Notes: a model not told the origin generated them from the letters alone. DNA of 64,000 nucleotides from Nostoc paludosum FACHB-159 (GCF_014698835.1 NZ_JACJTU010000001.1:124001-188000); one strand, 5' to 3'. Positions 43,684-53,737 are shown, counted from the first letter of the stretch. Program-made: numbers and translations.

Positions 43684-44982
43684 TTACTCAAATTCATCAA
43701 TTGTGTCAGGAGGATTAGGCTTTGCGTACTTGGCAATCTTGTGTTCGTACCACTTCATTAAAGGAGTTGCACTAATTCCATGTACAATCACAGAAACCAC
43801 AATAGTAGTGTAAGTTATCCAAGAAATTTGTTCTGCTACTTCGCCTTCTAAGCCTTTCCCAAAGGCATAGGCAAGATAATATAAAGAGCCAACACCGCGA
43901 ATGCCAAACCAACCGAATAACAAACGTGTCCCTGGGTTCAAGGTGCGGCGGTGAGAATATATAGGACGTTTTCCTATTGTACTAATCCAGACTCCTAAAG
44001 GCCGGATGATTACAAATAACAAAAAGATTACTAACAAAGATTGAGCAGCATAATTTAACATGGGCTTGACTAATAATATCGACCCCAATATCAAAATTGT
44101 CCCGATTTCTAAAAGCTTTTCCATTCGCTCAATAAATTCTAATTGTTCTAGTGGTTTATCAGGATTTCTGTAACTGCGTTGAACCACTAACCCAGCAACA
44201 AATACTGCTAAGAATCCATAACCATTAACAATTTCTGTTAAAGAATAAGTTAATAGAATTGTAGCGATCGCCAGAAAATCTTCCATCAACTCATCAACCT
44301 GACGACGTTTTTGAATTTTTTGATCTAACCAAACTATTACTTTAGCTACAACAAATCCCATGACAATGGCAGCAGCGATCGCCCAAATTAAATCAACTAA
44401 AACCCACTGCTTAAACCAGCTGCCCCAGTTATCATTTTTGAGAGCATAAATTCCAAAATAAACAAACGGAAAAGCTAAAGCATCATTTAATCCACCTTCA
44501 GAAGTTAAACCAAAACGTAACTCATCTTTATCCTTGATATCAGTCAATTGAACTTCCGAAGCTAATACTGGATCGGTTGGAGCGAGAATTGCTCCTAATA
44601 AAATTGCCTCTCCCCAATTCATACCTAAAAAGAATTTACCCACAGCAGCTAAAGCAAAAATTGAAATTGGCATTAACAATCCAATTAGTCTGGCTGTAAT
44701 TCCCCAAATTTCTAGCTTTAGAGGGCGAACAATTCTTAAACCGCAGCTAAACACGGAAATAATTACTACGAATTCTGTGATTTTTTCTAGTAATTCCGCA
44801 TTGAACACTTCATCTCGACGTAGTTGAATCAGTCCAAAGCCATAAGGTCCTAAAAAAATACCAACAATTAGATAGATAATCGCAAAGGAAAGAGGTAATC
44901 GAGAAATCCAACCTGACCCTAAGGTGACCGTTAGTAAAAGTAAACCAATTATAAATAGGTCAATAATATAGATATCTACCAT
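43684..44982 (-). CDS. Cation:proton antiporter (CPA1 / NhaP type)
   Basis: 432 residues with about 12 membrane helices. LGAILAPTDPVLASEVQL and TSEGGLNDALAFPFVYF are the two signature regions of NhaP-type Na+(K+)/H+ antiporters; the Asp of LAPTDP and N-D of LND are the ion-binding residues. RLLFGWFGIRGVGSLYYLAYA is the conserved arginine helix near the C-terminus. No large cytosolic tail or TrkA domain. It sits alone in the plasma membrane for ion and pH homeostasis. Confidence 0.92.
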   Translation of the reverse strand: MVDIYIIDLFIIGLLLLTVTLGSGWISRLPLSFAIIYLIVGIFLGPYGFGLIQLRRDEVFNAELLEKITEFVVIISVFSCGLRIVRPLKLEIWGITARLIGLLMPISIFALAAVGKFFLGMNWGEAILLGAILAPTDPVLASEVQLTDIKDKDELRFGLTSEGGLNDALAFPFVYFGIYALKNDNWGSWFKQWVLVDLIWAIAAAIVMGFVVAKVIVWLDQKIQKRRQVDELMEDFLAIATILLTYSLTEIVNGYGFLAVFVAGLVVQRSYRNPDKPLEQLEFIERMEKLLEIGTILILGSILLVKPMLNYAAQSLLVIFLLFVIIRPLGVWISTIGKRPIYSHRRTLNPGTRLLFGWFGIRGVGSLYYLAYAFGKGLEGEVAEQISWITYTTIVVSVIVHGISATPLMKWYEHKIAKYAKPNPPDTIDEFE

Positions 44983-45331
44983 ATGGGAAAGTATATAAAA
45001 CTTAAGCGTTACTTTGTAAGCTTAGTTGCAATAGCTTCTAATTAGAAATCACCTGTAGGTAGATTTTAGGAAAAAATGTATTAGAGATACAGGAGATTTT
45101 AGTTGTGTGAAATACACAACGATTCGTCTCAAAATCAGCTATTAAACCTGTTTTACTCCTCAATTCTGATTCATGAATCCTAAATTTTGCTGTAATTAAG
45201 TAGATTCAGCACAAATTACGAAATTAAGCAAAGCCAAACTGAATATTTAAAATATCAGTACTCACTCCATAGGTTAGGCTACTAAGCAAGTCTGCCCGAA
45301 TTTAACTAACTCAATCAAGTAAATAAATGCC
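44983..45331. other. Divergent intergenic region
   Basis: 349 bp. GTTGTGT-gaaat-ACACAAC (45102-45120) is a perfect 7-bp inverted repeat and could be an operator for either divergent gene. Otherwise AT-rich, with no gene seen. Confidence 0.45.
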
Positions 45332-46600
45332 ATGAATGAGGAATTCTACAATAGGGGATTAGAAAAGGCTAAGCGAAAAGACTACGCCGGAGCAATTGAG
45401 GAATTTAACCATGCTTTACAATTAACACCTTATTTTACTGAAGCTTATTTGCAAAGGGGTTTAGCATACTATGACTCAGGAGCATTGCTAAAAGCTGTTT
45501 CAGATTATACTGAGGCTCTGAAACTCAATCCTGAGAGTGTAGAAGCGTATTATTGTCGTGCATTAGCAAGGCTGGCGCTAAAAAATTTGCCGGGAGCCTT
45601 GGAAGACGTTGAACGCGCTATTCGTTTCAATCTCAATTATGCTCCTGCTTATCAACTGCGGGGGATGGTGCGGCGCAAACAGGGTTATATTCAAGATGCG
45701 ATCGCTAACTTTAAAAAAGCTGCTACGTTATATCTAGAGCAGCAAGACAAAGACAATTGTCGCCTGTGTCTGGAACAAATTAAACAGCTACAACCCCAAG
45801 AATTACCTGCTGTACAACCATCCCATTCTGCAAATGTGCCGATTTTATCCACAAAAGAATATTTCACGCAGTTATTAGAAAAGGCTGAAAAAGGAGATAC
45901 CCAAGAAGCACTAGCAGATTTAAACTGGGTATTAAAAGCCGATCCGCAAGATGCCCAAGCTTACTGCTGTCGTGGCGTTGTCCGCTGTAAAATGGGCAAT
46001 TATCGAGAAGCGATCGCAGATTTTAATCAAGCATTGCGGCTAAACTTTCAAGATGCCATTGTCTATCGCAACCGAGGCAAAGCACGTTCTATCTTAGGAG
46101 ATCATACTGGAGCGATCGCAGATCTTAGTCAAGCAATCCAAATGCAACCAGAAGATGCCTTAGTCTATGTTGCCAGAGGTAATGCCTACCGGGCAATGGG
46201 CAACTATCTCGGTGCAATTCAAGATTACAGCCAAGCGCTGCAAATCAATCCTGACGATCCTCAAGCTTATTACAATCGCGGCATTGCCTATTCTTGCATC
46301 GAAGAAATGCAAAATGCTGTGGAGAATTATCAACGCGCCGCGAGTATTTTTTGCGAACAAGAAGACTGGGGAAATTATCAACAAGTCTTAAGCAGCCTAG
46401 AAAAAATCCAAAAATTTAGTCCGCAGTTTAAAAAGCAAAATTATAACCTGCTACGTCAGCGACTTTTGCGAATGGTGGGGGGATATTGGGAAATCGCCGA
46501 ACGATTAATTGAGCAAAAGCAGGATTATTATCCTGGGATGTCAGATGAATGGTATTTACAAAAAGTCATTGAGGATTTAGAACGCGATCGTGGTATGTAG
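45332..46600 (+). CDS. TPR-repeat protein, two TPR arrays
   Basis: 422 residues, no signal or TM. The first TPR block (about 4-150) has four repeats (EEFNHALQLTPYFTEAYLQRGLAYYDSG, AVSDYTEALKLNPESVEAYYCRALARL). A linker at about 155-180 separates a second block of five (ALADLNWVLKADPQDAQAYCCRGVVRC ... AIQDYSQALQINPDDPQAYYNRGIAYS). The last 70 residues are helical and basic (FKKQNYNLLRQRLLRMVGGYWEIAERLIEQ) and end QKVIEDLERDRGM, a cyanobacterial tail I cannot assign. Scaffold role inferred. Confidence 0.85.
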   Translation: MNEEFYNRGLEKAKRKDYAGAIEEFNHALQLTPYFTEAYLQRGLAYYDSGALLKAVSDYTEALKLNPESVEAYYCRALARLALKNLPGALEDVERAIRFNLNYAPAYQLRGMVRRKQGYIQDAIANFKKAATLYLEQQDKDNCRLCLEQIKQLQPQELPAVQPSHSANVPILSTKEYFTQLLEKAEKGDTQEALADLNWVLKADPQDAQAYCCRGVVRCKMGNYREAIADFNQALRLNFQDAIVYRNRGKARSILGDHTGAIADLSQAIQMQPEDALVYVARGNAYRAMGNYLGAIQDYSQALQINPDDPQAYYNRGIAYSCIEEMQNAVENYQRAASIFCEQEDWGNYQQVLSSLEKIQKFSPQFKKQNYNLLRQRLLRMVGGYWEIAERLIEQKQDYYPGMSDEWYLQKVIEDLERDRGM

Positions 46601-46626
46601 AAGATAAATGCTACTATACACATAAA

Positions 46627-46652
46627 TTCACCCGTATAACTATACGGGTGAA
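46627..46652. terminator. Bidirectional terminator hairpin between convergent genes
   Basis: TTCACCCGTATA (46627-46638) and TATACGGGTGAA (46641-46652) are perfect 12-bp complements with a 2-base loop, 27 bp after the TPR gene stop and 73 bp past the PEP-CTERM gene stop. Confidence 0.75.
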
Positions 46653-46724
46653 AATGCTAGCGATCGGTCGTTATTGTCCAAGAAAAGTAAAAGCACCTAA
46701 AATTAACAAAGTTTCAAAGTTTAG

Positions 46725-47555
46725 TTAGATTGTGCGGGTTTTACGGCGACGACGCAATCCAAACATGCTAACTGCTCCCACCGCAAACATTGACAAAGTA
46801 ACAGATGGTTCTGGAACGGTAGCACCGATTAAGTCTTTAACATTGGCTTCACCGACATCAAGAACAACGATAACATCATTAAAGTCACGGTCAGAGCCTT
46901 CGTTCCACTTACCAGTTGCAGAATCTATCCCAGAAGCGTGTAAACCACCGTATAAATCCTCGAATGCCAGAATGATGTAGTTGTTGTATGCATAAGCAAC
47001 TGTGTGCTGTAGTCCATCAGCATTAGAGGCAGTGTCTGTACCAAAGATATTAGCAGAGCTACCACGGTTCACACCATCAGCTCTTAACCAGAAATCTAGT
47101 TGAGTACCTGCGGTAAACTTACCAAGATTTACCCCATCGCCCAGTTTGAGTGCATTACCACCCCAAGCACCAACGCATCCGTTTCCTTCACAAGAAATAT
47201 CGTTAAAAACTAACCCCGACTTATTAGTAGTTCCTGCGGCATCGAAGGCTAACTGGTTTCTATAACCAGCACCTTCATTGATAAAGTAAACAGAAACATT
47301 GTGGTCGTATTTTAGGTTTAATTTATTCGGGTCTAATTTAAACTGACCGCTGTTTGGAATTTCAATGCCTTCTGCTTGAACAAATTGTTGGAAAGGAGTG
47401 TCATTAAAACCAGTTTGAGACTTATTAAGTACTGTTGGTTGAGTCCAAGAATCATTCCAAGTAAAACCAGAAGCAGATGCAGTTTCTACTTTAGATACTA
47501 ATCCAGTCAATGTAGCTGTAGCAGCGATTAAAGCGGTGAATAAAGTACGTTTCAT
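46725..47555 (-). CDS. PEP-CTERM sorted extracellular protein with DUF4114-like domain
   Basis: 276 residues from the ATG at 47555 (an upstream in-frame start would be TTG). Signal peptide MKRTLFTALIAATATLTGL..AS. The central domain (INEGAGYRNQLAFDAAGTT...DFWLRADGVNRGSS...NYIILAFEDLYGG...GSDRDFNDVIVVLDVG) has the D-R-D-F-N-D-V-I motif of DUF4114, thought to bind calcium. The C-terminus is VPEP, a hydrophobic helix and a basic RRRRK end, the PEP-CTERM signal for exosortase processing. Likely secreted or cell-surface. Confidence 0.88.
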   Translation of the reverse strand: MKRTLFTALIAATATLTGLVSKVETASASGFTWNDSWTQPTVLNKSQTGFNDTPFQQFVQAEGIEIPNSGQFKLDPNKLNLKYDHNVSVYFINEGAGYRNQLAFDAAGTTNKSGLVFNDISCEGNGCVGAWGGNALKLGDGVNLGKFTAGTQLDFWLRADGVNRGSSANIFGTDTASNADGLQHTVAYAYNNYIILAFEDLYGGLHASGIDSATGKWNEGSDRDFNDVIVVLDVGEANVKDLIGATVPEPSVTLSMFAVGAVSMFGLRRRRKTRTI

Positions 47556-48804
47556 AACAGAGTCATTAAGTAGGGAAAACAATTTAGATAATGCTCTTTT
47601 GAGCAGCTATCTCTCTTATGTTGTCTCTTACTTCTAACAGCTATGATTCTCGAAAGTCAATCTTATTTTTGCGCTTTGTTCCTATATTCAAATAGCTCTT
47701 TATTTAAAGTATTTTTACTGAAAAAATACTATTATTAATTCGGTAATACACTGTTATTAGCACTGAGGGTTTAAACTTATATATGATGAAAATTTGATGA
47801 TAAGTTTATATGTTTTATGAAAACAAGATGTAGAAATTATAGAGTCAAAGGTTAAAACCTAAATCTCTAGCGATTTTCATTGGAACGAAGTACATAGGTA
47901 GAGTAGCAACGTCATACGCATCTAGTTCAGCCTTGCTCGATGGAATTCGCGGGTATACAAACAAAGTTTATCTCCGTACTTACGTTGAGAAACTTAGCAG
48001 TCCATCAAATTAACAAAATCTGAGTAAATAAGTTTGTACTCAGAAGTTTAGTCTTTGTTTGAAGCACTCAAGTACTGATTACACACGACACTTTCGTTAA
48101 CTTGAAGTAATCTACTTTGATTTTTCAACTTACTTTGCTCCCGTTAGGGAGTAGAGAATCAGCCTTTTCAAGCTGAGGGGGAGCTTTTCACGCGATCGAA
48201 CAGGAGTCCTATAGTAGTCTTTAAAAGGGAATAAGGAACAGGTAATACTTCTGTTCTCTACGAGAAGCTCCGAGTAGCTTGCTTCCCCATACAGCTAGGA
48301 CAAGCGGTAATTGAGCGCAGTGGAAACTCAGTGCAACGCAGGCAACAGTTTAAGACGCGATAATTAAAATTAAGGTATTTGTATAATGACGCATTAAAAC
48401 TTCGTCGGTTGCACCATCTCGTTTCAAAGCAAGATTTTTCCATAAATAATGGTGAGCCAATATTGGGGGCTAGTTCTTCTTCTGTTCCCCTAACCCCAAG
48501 CCTTGTTCGCGCAGCCTTCCCGCAGGGTAGGGCTTGGTCAATAGACCTTTTGCAAGAGGTGGGAAAAGGTTAAAGGGAAAAGGGAAAATACCAAACCTTT
48601 CCCCCTTTTCCCGACTTCTGCAAGAAGTCTAATATGCACTGGGGTAGGGTCAGAATCTGGAAGGTATGCCAAGGATGGAAGACAATTTATGGGGTTGTGG
48701 TTAAAGATGACGGTCTTTGCTTGGACTTGATGAATATATTTTAAGGTTAAAATAATCAAGCTTTTCCAGAGCTACATCACCCCCCTCACAGATAGAATTT
48801 ATAT
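47556..48804. other. 1.25-kb region without genes, several repeats
   Basis: The region between the PEP-CTERM and argS genes (divergent) contains no supported gene. Small hairpins include CTCCC-gtta-GGGAG (48138-48151). Repeat modules: ctctacgagaagctccgagtagcttgcttcccc (about 48256-48288), gcgcagccttcccgcagggtaggg (48509-48532) and the MITE-like copy B (48541-48635). Confidence 0.5.
48541..48635. repeat. MITE-like repeat, copy B
   Basis: About 95 bp with inverted ends: atagaccttttgcaagaggt at the left and acttctgcaagaagtctaat at the right are imperfect complements. Between them ggttaaagggaaaaggg faces cctttcccccttttccc across aaaataccaaa. The core matches 33617-33702. Confidence 0.65.
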
Positions 48805-50568
48805 ATGAACCTTACACAAGAAAAACTAAAAGTTCAGTTTGAGCAGGCTTTAGTCGCGGCTTTTGGCACTGACTTCGTTGGAATAGATCCTATTTTGGTT
48901 GCTGCTAGTAATCCTAAATTTGGTGATTATCAGGCAAATGTGGCTTTATCACTGAGTAAAAAGTTAGGAAAGCAACCAAGGTTAATTGCATCTGCCATAG
49001 TTGAGAAATTAGATGTATCCCAAATCTGCGAACCGCCAGAAGTTGCAGGGCCGGGATTTATTAATCTGAAACTGAAAACAGCATACTTGGAAGCACAACT
49101 GAATGCGATTCAGAGAGATCCCAGGCTAGGAATTCCAACGGCGAAGACGCCACAGCGGGAAATTGTGGATTTTTCTAGTCCGAATATTGCTAAAGATATG
49201 CACGTTGGACACTTGCGTTCTACAATCATCGGTGATGCGATCGCTCGCGTTCTCGAATTTCAAGGACACGATCTCCTGCGGTTAAATCACGTCGGTGATT
49301 GGGGTACGCAATTTGGTATGTTAATTGCTTATCTGCGGGAAGTGTACCCCGAAGCTTTAACTACTGCGAATGCTTTAGATATCGGCGATTTAGTCACTTT
49401 TTACCGCCAAGCCAAACAGCGGTTTGATGCTGATGAAGCTTTTCAAGAAACAGCACGCCAAGAAGTCGTCAGATTACAAGCAGGTGCCCCAGATACACTC
49501 CATGCTTGGAAATTACTGTGCGAACAATCACGCCAAGAGTTTCAATTAATTTATGATTTGTTGGATATCAAGTTAATTGAACGCGGCGAATCTTTCTACA
49601 ATCCCTTGTTAGCAGGAGTTGTGGAAGATTTAGAAAAATCTGGATTACTTGTAGAAAACCAGGGGGCAAAATGTGTTTTTCTGGAAGGCTTTACAAATAG
49701 AGAAGGCGAACCTTTACCTTTAATTGTCCAAAAATCAGACGGCGGTTATAACTACGCCACTACAGATTTAGCATCCCTCCGCTACCGGATTCAGCAGGAT
49801 GAAGCAAAGCGGATAATTTATGTAACAGATGCTGGACAAGCAAACCATTTTGCTCAGGTTTTCCAGGTAGCACGCAAAGCTGGATGGATTCCCGATGATG
49901 TGGAATTAGTGCATGTGCCCTTTGGGTTGGTACTTGGGGAAGATGGTAAGAAATTCAAAACTCGTTCTGGCGATACCGTGCGGTTGCGGGATTTGTTAGA
50001 TGAAGCGATCGCTCGTTCCTATACAGACCTCAAAGCAAGATTACAAGAAGAAGAACGCGAAGAAACTGAAGAATTTATTAATGAAGTTGCCAAGGTAGTT
50101 GGAATTAGTGCAGTTAAGTATGCAGATTTAAGCCAAAACCGCACCAGTAACTATGTTTTCAGTTACGACAAAATGCTAGATCTTAAAGGTAATACTGCGC
50201 CCTACATGCTATATGCTTATGCCCGGATTCAAGGGATTAGCCGCAAGGGTGAAATTAACTTTCAGGATTTAGGAAATAATGCCGTAATCTTAGAGCATGA
50301 AACCGAATTAGCGCTGGCAAAATATTTACTTCAACTCGATGAAGTTATTAATACTTTAGAGCAAGATTTATTGCCTCATCGTTTATGTGAATATTTGTAT
50401 GAACTGAGTAAAAAATTTAATCAGTTTTATGACCGCGATCGAGGAGTTCGGGTACTGGATGCCGAAGAACCACAGCGAACATCCCGCTTGGTTTTGTGTG
50501 ATTTGACAGCTAGAACCCTAAAGTTGGGATTATCTTTGTTGGGAATTCAGGTATTAGAAAGGATGTAA
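48805..50568 (+). CDS. argS: Arginyl-tRNA synthetase
   Basis: 587 residues. An N-terminal Add-1 domain (about 5-110) for tRNA D-loop recognition is followed by the class I HIGH box in [21 protein letters not shown] (about 127-147). [39 protein letters not shown] and the KMSKS-like [17 protein letters not shown] complete the catalytic domain. The helical anticodon-binding domain ends at [10 protein letters not shown]. It charges tRNA-Arg. The length is usual; no oddity. Confidence 0.96.
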   Translation: MNLTQEKLKVQFEQALVAAFGTDFVGIDPILVAASNPKFGDYQANVALSLSKKLGKQPRLIASAIVEKLDVSQICEPPEVAGPGFINLKLKTAYLEAQLNAIQRDPRLGIPTAKTPQREIVDFSSPNIAKDMHVGHLRSTIIGDAIARVLEFQGHDLLRLNHVGDWGTQFGMLIAYLREVYPEALTTANALDIGDLVTFYRQAKQRFDADEAFQETARQEVVRLQAGAPDTLHAWKLLCEQSRQEFQLIYDLLDIKLIERGESFYNPLLAGVVEDLEKSGLLVENQGAKCVFLEGFTNREGEPLPLIVQKSDGGYNYATTDLASLRYRIQQDEAKRIIYVTDAGQANHFAQVFQVARKAGWIPDDVELVHVPFGLVLGEDGKKFKTRSGDTVRLRDLLDEAIARSYTDLKARLQEEEREETEEFINEVAKVVGISAVKYADLSQNRTSNYVFSYDKMLDLKGNTAPYMLYAYARIQGISRKGEINFQDLGNNAVILEHETELALAKYLLQLDEVINTLEQDLLPHRLCEYLYELSKKFNQFYDRDRGVRVLDAEEPQRTSRLVLCDLTARTLKLGLSLLGIQVLERM

Positions 50569-50589
50569 TATAGCAATCTTATCAAACAA

Positions 50590-50637
50590 GGGAATAGGGA
50601 ACAGGCAACGGGCAACAGTTTTCTGTTCCCTATTCCC
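50590..50637. terminator. Inverted repeat after argS, repeat-derived probable terminator
   Basis: GGGAATAGGGAACAG (50590-50604) pairs perfectly with CTGTTCCCTATTCCC (50623-50637). The loop contains further gggcaacag words. The ggaacaggg motif recurs at 42301, so the element belongs to a dispersed family. Confidence 0.65.
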
Positions 50638-50774
50638 GCTTTTGGGGAGTAAGAGATAATTTATTAGCTTAAATAACCATCAAAAAAATAAATTATGCAG
50701 TACCAATTACCAGCTTTGAAATAGTGACAGAAGAGGGTTCTGTGAATTTTCCTGAAGTGTAGATCAAAAGTACT

Positions 50775-51413
50775 CTACAAAGCACCATTGAAAATTTGAT
50801 TAGCAGTCAGGTTTAAATCTGGAAAAGTAGGGGATATAATACGTTCTAAATTCCTAAATTGAGCAACTTGATATTCTTCATCAACTAAATGATAAATAGA
50901 AATAGTTGGTTGTTTGGGGTTACCAATAAACTTTCTGGCTCCTAGAGATGCATAATCAACGATCCAATATTCAGGAATTTTCATGGCTTCTCTTCGAGAC
51001 GCTACGCGAACATAATTCCCTAATTTGGTGTAATAATCATCTTCCCAGTTTGTACTTACAACTTCAATGACCAAAGGAATGGATTCACTTTGAGTCACGG
51101 TAGACTCTTTTTCCCACAATTCCTCATTTTGCAAATTAGCATCGTTGATTAATACGATATCTGGCAAGTAACCCGATAATTTTCTCGGTGGTTTTACTAA
51201 AGCTGTTTTGGGAATAAAGTATGGCAGTTTCAATCGCTTATATTCAACGGTAATTTCTCCTGCTAAAAATCCCGTCACTTTTTCATGCTTTCCACTCGGT
51301 TGAGACATTTCTACAATTATCCCATCGTGTAATTCGTAACGTTTTCCAGTGTTTTCTGGCAGCCATGCAATAAATTCTTCAAAAGTCAATAGTTTGGGTA
51401 AAGCTTGAGCCAT
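50775..51413 (-). CDS. Uma2-family (PD-(D/E)XK-like) endonuclease, with 7-residue repeat insert
   Basis: 212 residues from the ATG at 51413, chosen because GCGGAGG lies 7 bases before it. Uma2 layout: LTFEEFIAWLPENTGKRYELHDGIIVEM, PDIVLI (Asp), IPLVIEVVS (E-V) and IPEYWIVDY give the D...E-x-V core. In cyanobacteria this is a very large family of unclear role, many probably linked to mobile DNA. Between Y134 and E142 the residues VRVASRR are encoded by 21 bases (50991-51011) that match a dispersed intergenic repeat. The expected family sequence there is a direct ...Y-E-A-x-x-I-P-E-Y-W-I-V-D. Confidence 0.85.
   Translation of the reverse strand: MAQALPKLLTFEEFIAWLPENTGKRYELHDGIIVEMSQPSGKHEKVTGFLAGEITVEYKRLKLPYFIPKTALVKPPRKLSGYLPDIVLINDANLQNEELWEKESTVTQSESIPLVIEVVSTNWEDDYYTKLGNYVRVASRREAMKIPEYWIVDYASLGARKFIGNPKQPTISIYHLVDEEYQVAQFRNLERIISPTFPDLNLTANQIFNGAL
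50991..51011 (-). repeat. 21-bp in-frame repeat fragment inside the Uma2 gene
   Basis: Coding-strand sequence GTTCGCGTAGCGTCTCGAAG plus A. It matches the cgcgtagcgtctcgtagagaag module found non-coding at 55254-55275 and 59222-59242. Its length is exactly seven codons. Confidence 0.7.
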
Positions 51414-51526
51414 ATCAAAACCTCCGCTTGTTTTGACTTTACCATTGCCAGTGTCGGGACTCATCAATTTAGCATTAATACTAATCTGCGTTCTAAAACG
51501 TAATTTTTAATTAGGACATTTACCAG

Positions 51527-51982
51527 ATGCAGCAGATTTTATGGGTAGGAATTGGTTGTAAACGGGGAACTTCATGGCAATTAATTGATTTGGCAATTGA
51601 GAAAGTATTTGAAGAAAATCAACTTTGCCAAAGTGCGATCGCGGGTATTGCTACTATCAATACTAAAGCCTCGGAAGTTGGCTTAGTAGAATTTTGTAAT
51701 CTACGCAATTTGCCCCTAAAGACTTTTTCTGCCGAAGTTCTTCGCTGTGTCTGGGTTCCCAACCCCAGCACAATTACCAACCAAGAAGTAGGTACACCTA
51801 GTGTAGCAGAGGCGGCGGCTATTGTTGCAGCTACTCAACTCAACTTTTTATTCACTGATTCTCTCTCTATTAGCGCAGAACAATTGCGGGTAAAACTGTT
51901 AGTTTCCAAACAAATTTTTCCATTAAAAGGGCAATCAGGAGCAGTAACGCTAGCTGTTGCCCAAACTGCTTTCTTTGATTGA
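51527..51982 (+). CDS. Cobalamin biosynthesis CbiG C-terminal / CobE-like protein
   Basis: 151 residues. LWVGIGCKRGTSWQLIDLAIE is the family's opening G-I-G-C-x-x-G-x-x motif. AIAGIATINTKASEVGLVEFC, LPLKTFSAEVL and GTPSVAEAAAIVAA match the CbiG C-terminal/CobE fold, here as a stand-alone domain. It acts around precorrin-5A in cobalamin ring contraction, though stand-alone CobE's exact role is unclear. No other cobalamin genes lie nearby. It is divergent from Uma2. Confidence 0.88.
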   Translation: MQQILWVGIGCKRGTSWQLIDLAIEKVFEENQLCQSAIAGIATINTKASEVGLVEFCNLRNLPLKTFSAEVLRCVWVPNPSTITNQEVGTPSVAEAAAIVAATQLNFLFTDSLSISAEQLRVKLLVSKQIFPLKGQSGAVTLAVAQTAFFD

Positions 51983-51987
51983 CTTTT

Positions 51988-52341
51988 CTATTCAACAACT
52001 CTCAAAAGATAGTTAATAATGCTAGAAACAATTGCTAGCACTATTGAACCAAAAAAAGCAGGTAAAAAACCCTTAATTTCAAATCCAGAACCCGGAGTTA
52101 GGGCACTTGCTAGCCAAAGTGTTAAAGCATTAATTACTAATGTAAATAAACCAAAAGTGAGCAACGTAATTGGAAAAGTTAAAATCCGCAAAATCGGTCT
52201 AATAAATGCATTAACTAGACCAATAACAATAGCAGCAACTAAGGCAGCTACAAAGCTCTTGATAATGAATCCCGGAACAATATTAGCAGTAATAAATAAC
52301 GCCACCGCAGTACCGAGCCAAGTTAATAAAAAGTGTCGCAT
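51988..52341 (-). CDS. Phage-holin-family (YvlD-like) four-helix membrane protein
   Basis: 117 residues, four hydrophobic helices (about 3-22, 29-49, 55-77 and 88-112). NAFIRPILRILTFPITLLTFGLFTLVINALTLWLAS is the hallmark of the mycobacterial 4-TMS phage holin/YvlD family. Despite the family name, chromosomal members are usually envelope proteins of unknown function, not lysis proteins. It ends 5 bp from the convergent CobE-like gene. Confidence 0.87.
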   Translation of the reverse strand: MRHFLLTWLGTAVALFITANIVPGFIIKSFVAALVAAIVIGLVNAFIRPILRILTFPITLLTFGLFTLVINALTLWLASALTPGSGFEIKGFLPAFFGSIVLAIVSSIINYLLRVVE

Positions 52342-52666
52342 AAGCTTTTTTAGAAGAATTAACCCTAAGTTAGGAGTCAGAATTCAGAATGGGCTACGCC
52401 CCGCCGCGCTAACAGAATTCAGTAACGGAACCGGAGAAACTCCGCCTCCGATCGGAATTAGAATAGCCTCCTGCTGGCATCGAGAAATACTTTATAATGC
52501 CAGTATCTTTATCGTATTCCACGATGTACCTAGTCAACTACCCAGTAATAATGCGATCGCATACAGCTTCAGTTGACAATTTGATTCCAAGACAAAAAGG
52601 ACAAGGAAGAATTTACTCCCTCATCCCCCTCATTTAAAAAGTTGAATAATTATGATTTCGAGTTCC

Positions 52667-53737
52667 CTAACGGCGCAAAAGAATTTCCCAGGTAGCCCCG
52701 CCAGCTACGCCGTCAGGTTCTAAACCATAACGCTTTTGTAAAGCTTTGACAGCAGCCTCGGTTGTCGCGCCAAAGTCTCCATCTACATCGCCTTTTAAGT
52801 AACCAAGCTTTTTGAGCTGTTGTTGCAATTTGACGACTTCGGAACCACGTAAACCTACACGCAAAATTGGTAATCCTTCTGAGGTGTATTGAATACCAGG
52901 AGTTCGCTTAGTATTTGTATTTGACTGATTTCGGGTAGTTGACTGGGTTCGAGTAGTTGATGTAGTGCGATTCGGCGTTTTTTGAGCTTGTCTAGGGTTA
53001 GCAGGCCTGGGTTCAGGACTGGTAGCAGTTTGTGTTGCAGCTTTTTTTGGTGGTTTGGGACTGGTAGTAGCTTGTGTTGCAGCTTTCTTGGGCGGTTTGG
53101 GGTTTGTAGTAGCTTGTGTTGAAGCTTTCTTTGGTGGATTGGGCTTGGTGGGAACTGGGGTGACAGCCTGTCTTGGTGGGTTGGGATTGGGATTTCCAAC
53201 GTTGGTGAGGCTACTAGCCTGAGTTGGAACGGGAAAATTTGTCGCTGAGTTAAATCTTTGTCCAGATGCTGGAACTGTCGATCCTACTACCGATTCTCTA
53301 GGAAACAGTCTTTGCCATGTGGTGGCATCAACGATGCCATCTGGATTTAAGCCAGCTGCTTGTTTAAATCGAGAAACAGCAGTAGCTGTGTTTTCACTAT
53401 ATATACCGTCTACTTCGCCAGAGTAAAAACCCAAAAGTCTCAAAGCTGCTTGAAGTTCAGATACGCGTTCGCCTTGGCTACCAACTTTCAGCGTCGGACG
53501 GCTGATACTATCTGCGGGGTTTACTTGGGCTATTTTTTGTGGGGCTGCAATTGATACTAGAGCAGAAGAAGCAATGAACAGAGGTGTAGTGGAGAACAGG
53601 AGTATTTGAGTTGCTGATAAAGACTTAGATCTCTTTGTCCACCAACCCTTTTGCCGTTTTTCCATTTTACAGCGATTTACAGTTGGATCTAGTAATTTTA
53701 AGTAACTCAAAATACTTGCTGTCAGGCTGCGTTGCAT
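52667..53737 (-). CDS. Peptidoglycan-binding protein with two PG_binding_1 domains and a repeat linker
   Basis: 356 residues; GGGAG lies about 9 bases before the ATG at 53737. A signal-anchor stretch at about 43-66 precedes the first PG-binding domain (RPTLKVGSQGERVSELQAALRLLGFYSGEVDGIYSENTATAVSRF, about 80-145). A long Pro/Lys/Thr linker (about 185-275) holds tandem copies of PKPPKKAATQATTS, each about 14 codons and nearly identical at DNA level. The second PG-binding domain (LRVGLRGSEVVKLQQQLKKLGYLKGDVDGDFGATTEAAVKALQ) ends the protein. It is envelope-anchored and probably spans part of the periplasm to bind murein. Confidence 0.88.
   Translation of the reverse strand: MQRSLTASILSYLKLLDPTVNRCKMEKRQKGWWTKRSKSLSATQILLFSTTPLFIASSALVSIAAPQKIAQVNPADSISRPTLKVGSQGERVSELQAALRLLGFYSGEVDGIYSENTATAVSRFKQAAGLNPDGIVDATTWQRLFPRESVVGSTVPASGQRFNSATNFPVPTQASSLTNVGNPNPNPPRQAVTPVPTKPNPPKKASTQATTNPKPPKKAATQATTSPKPPKKAATQTATSPEPRPANPRQAQKTPNRTTSTTRTQSTTRNQSNTNTKRTPGIQYTSEGLPILRVGLRGSEVVKLQQQLKKLGYLKGDVDGDFGATTEAAVKALQKRYGLEPDGVAGGATWEILLRR

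Noticed and set aside
51468-51526. Cobalamin riboswitch upstream of the CobE-like gene
   Set aside because: The 58-bp gap is far too short for the roughly 200-nt element.
51988-52341. Prophage remnant because of the holin-family name
   Set aside because: The YvlD-type family is common on chromosomes and no phage genes are nearby.
52019-52576. 185-codon + strand frame opposite the holin-like gene
   Set aside because: It mirrors the real gene on the other strand and has no family features.
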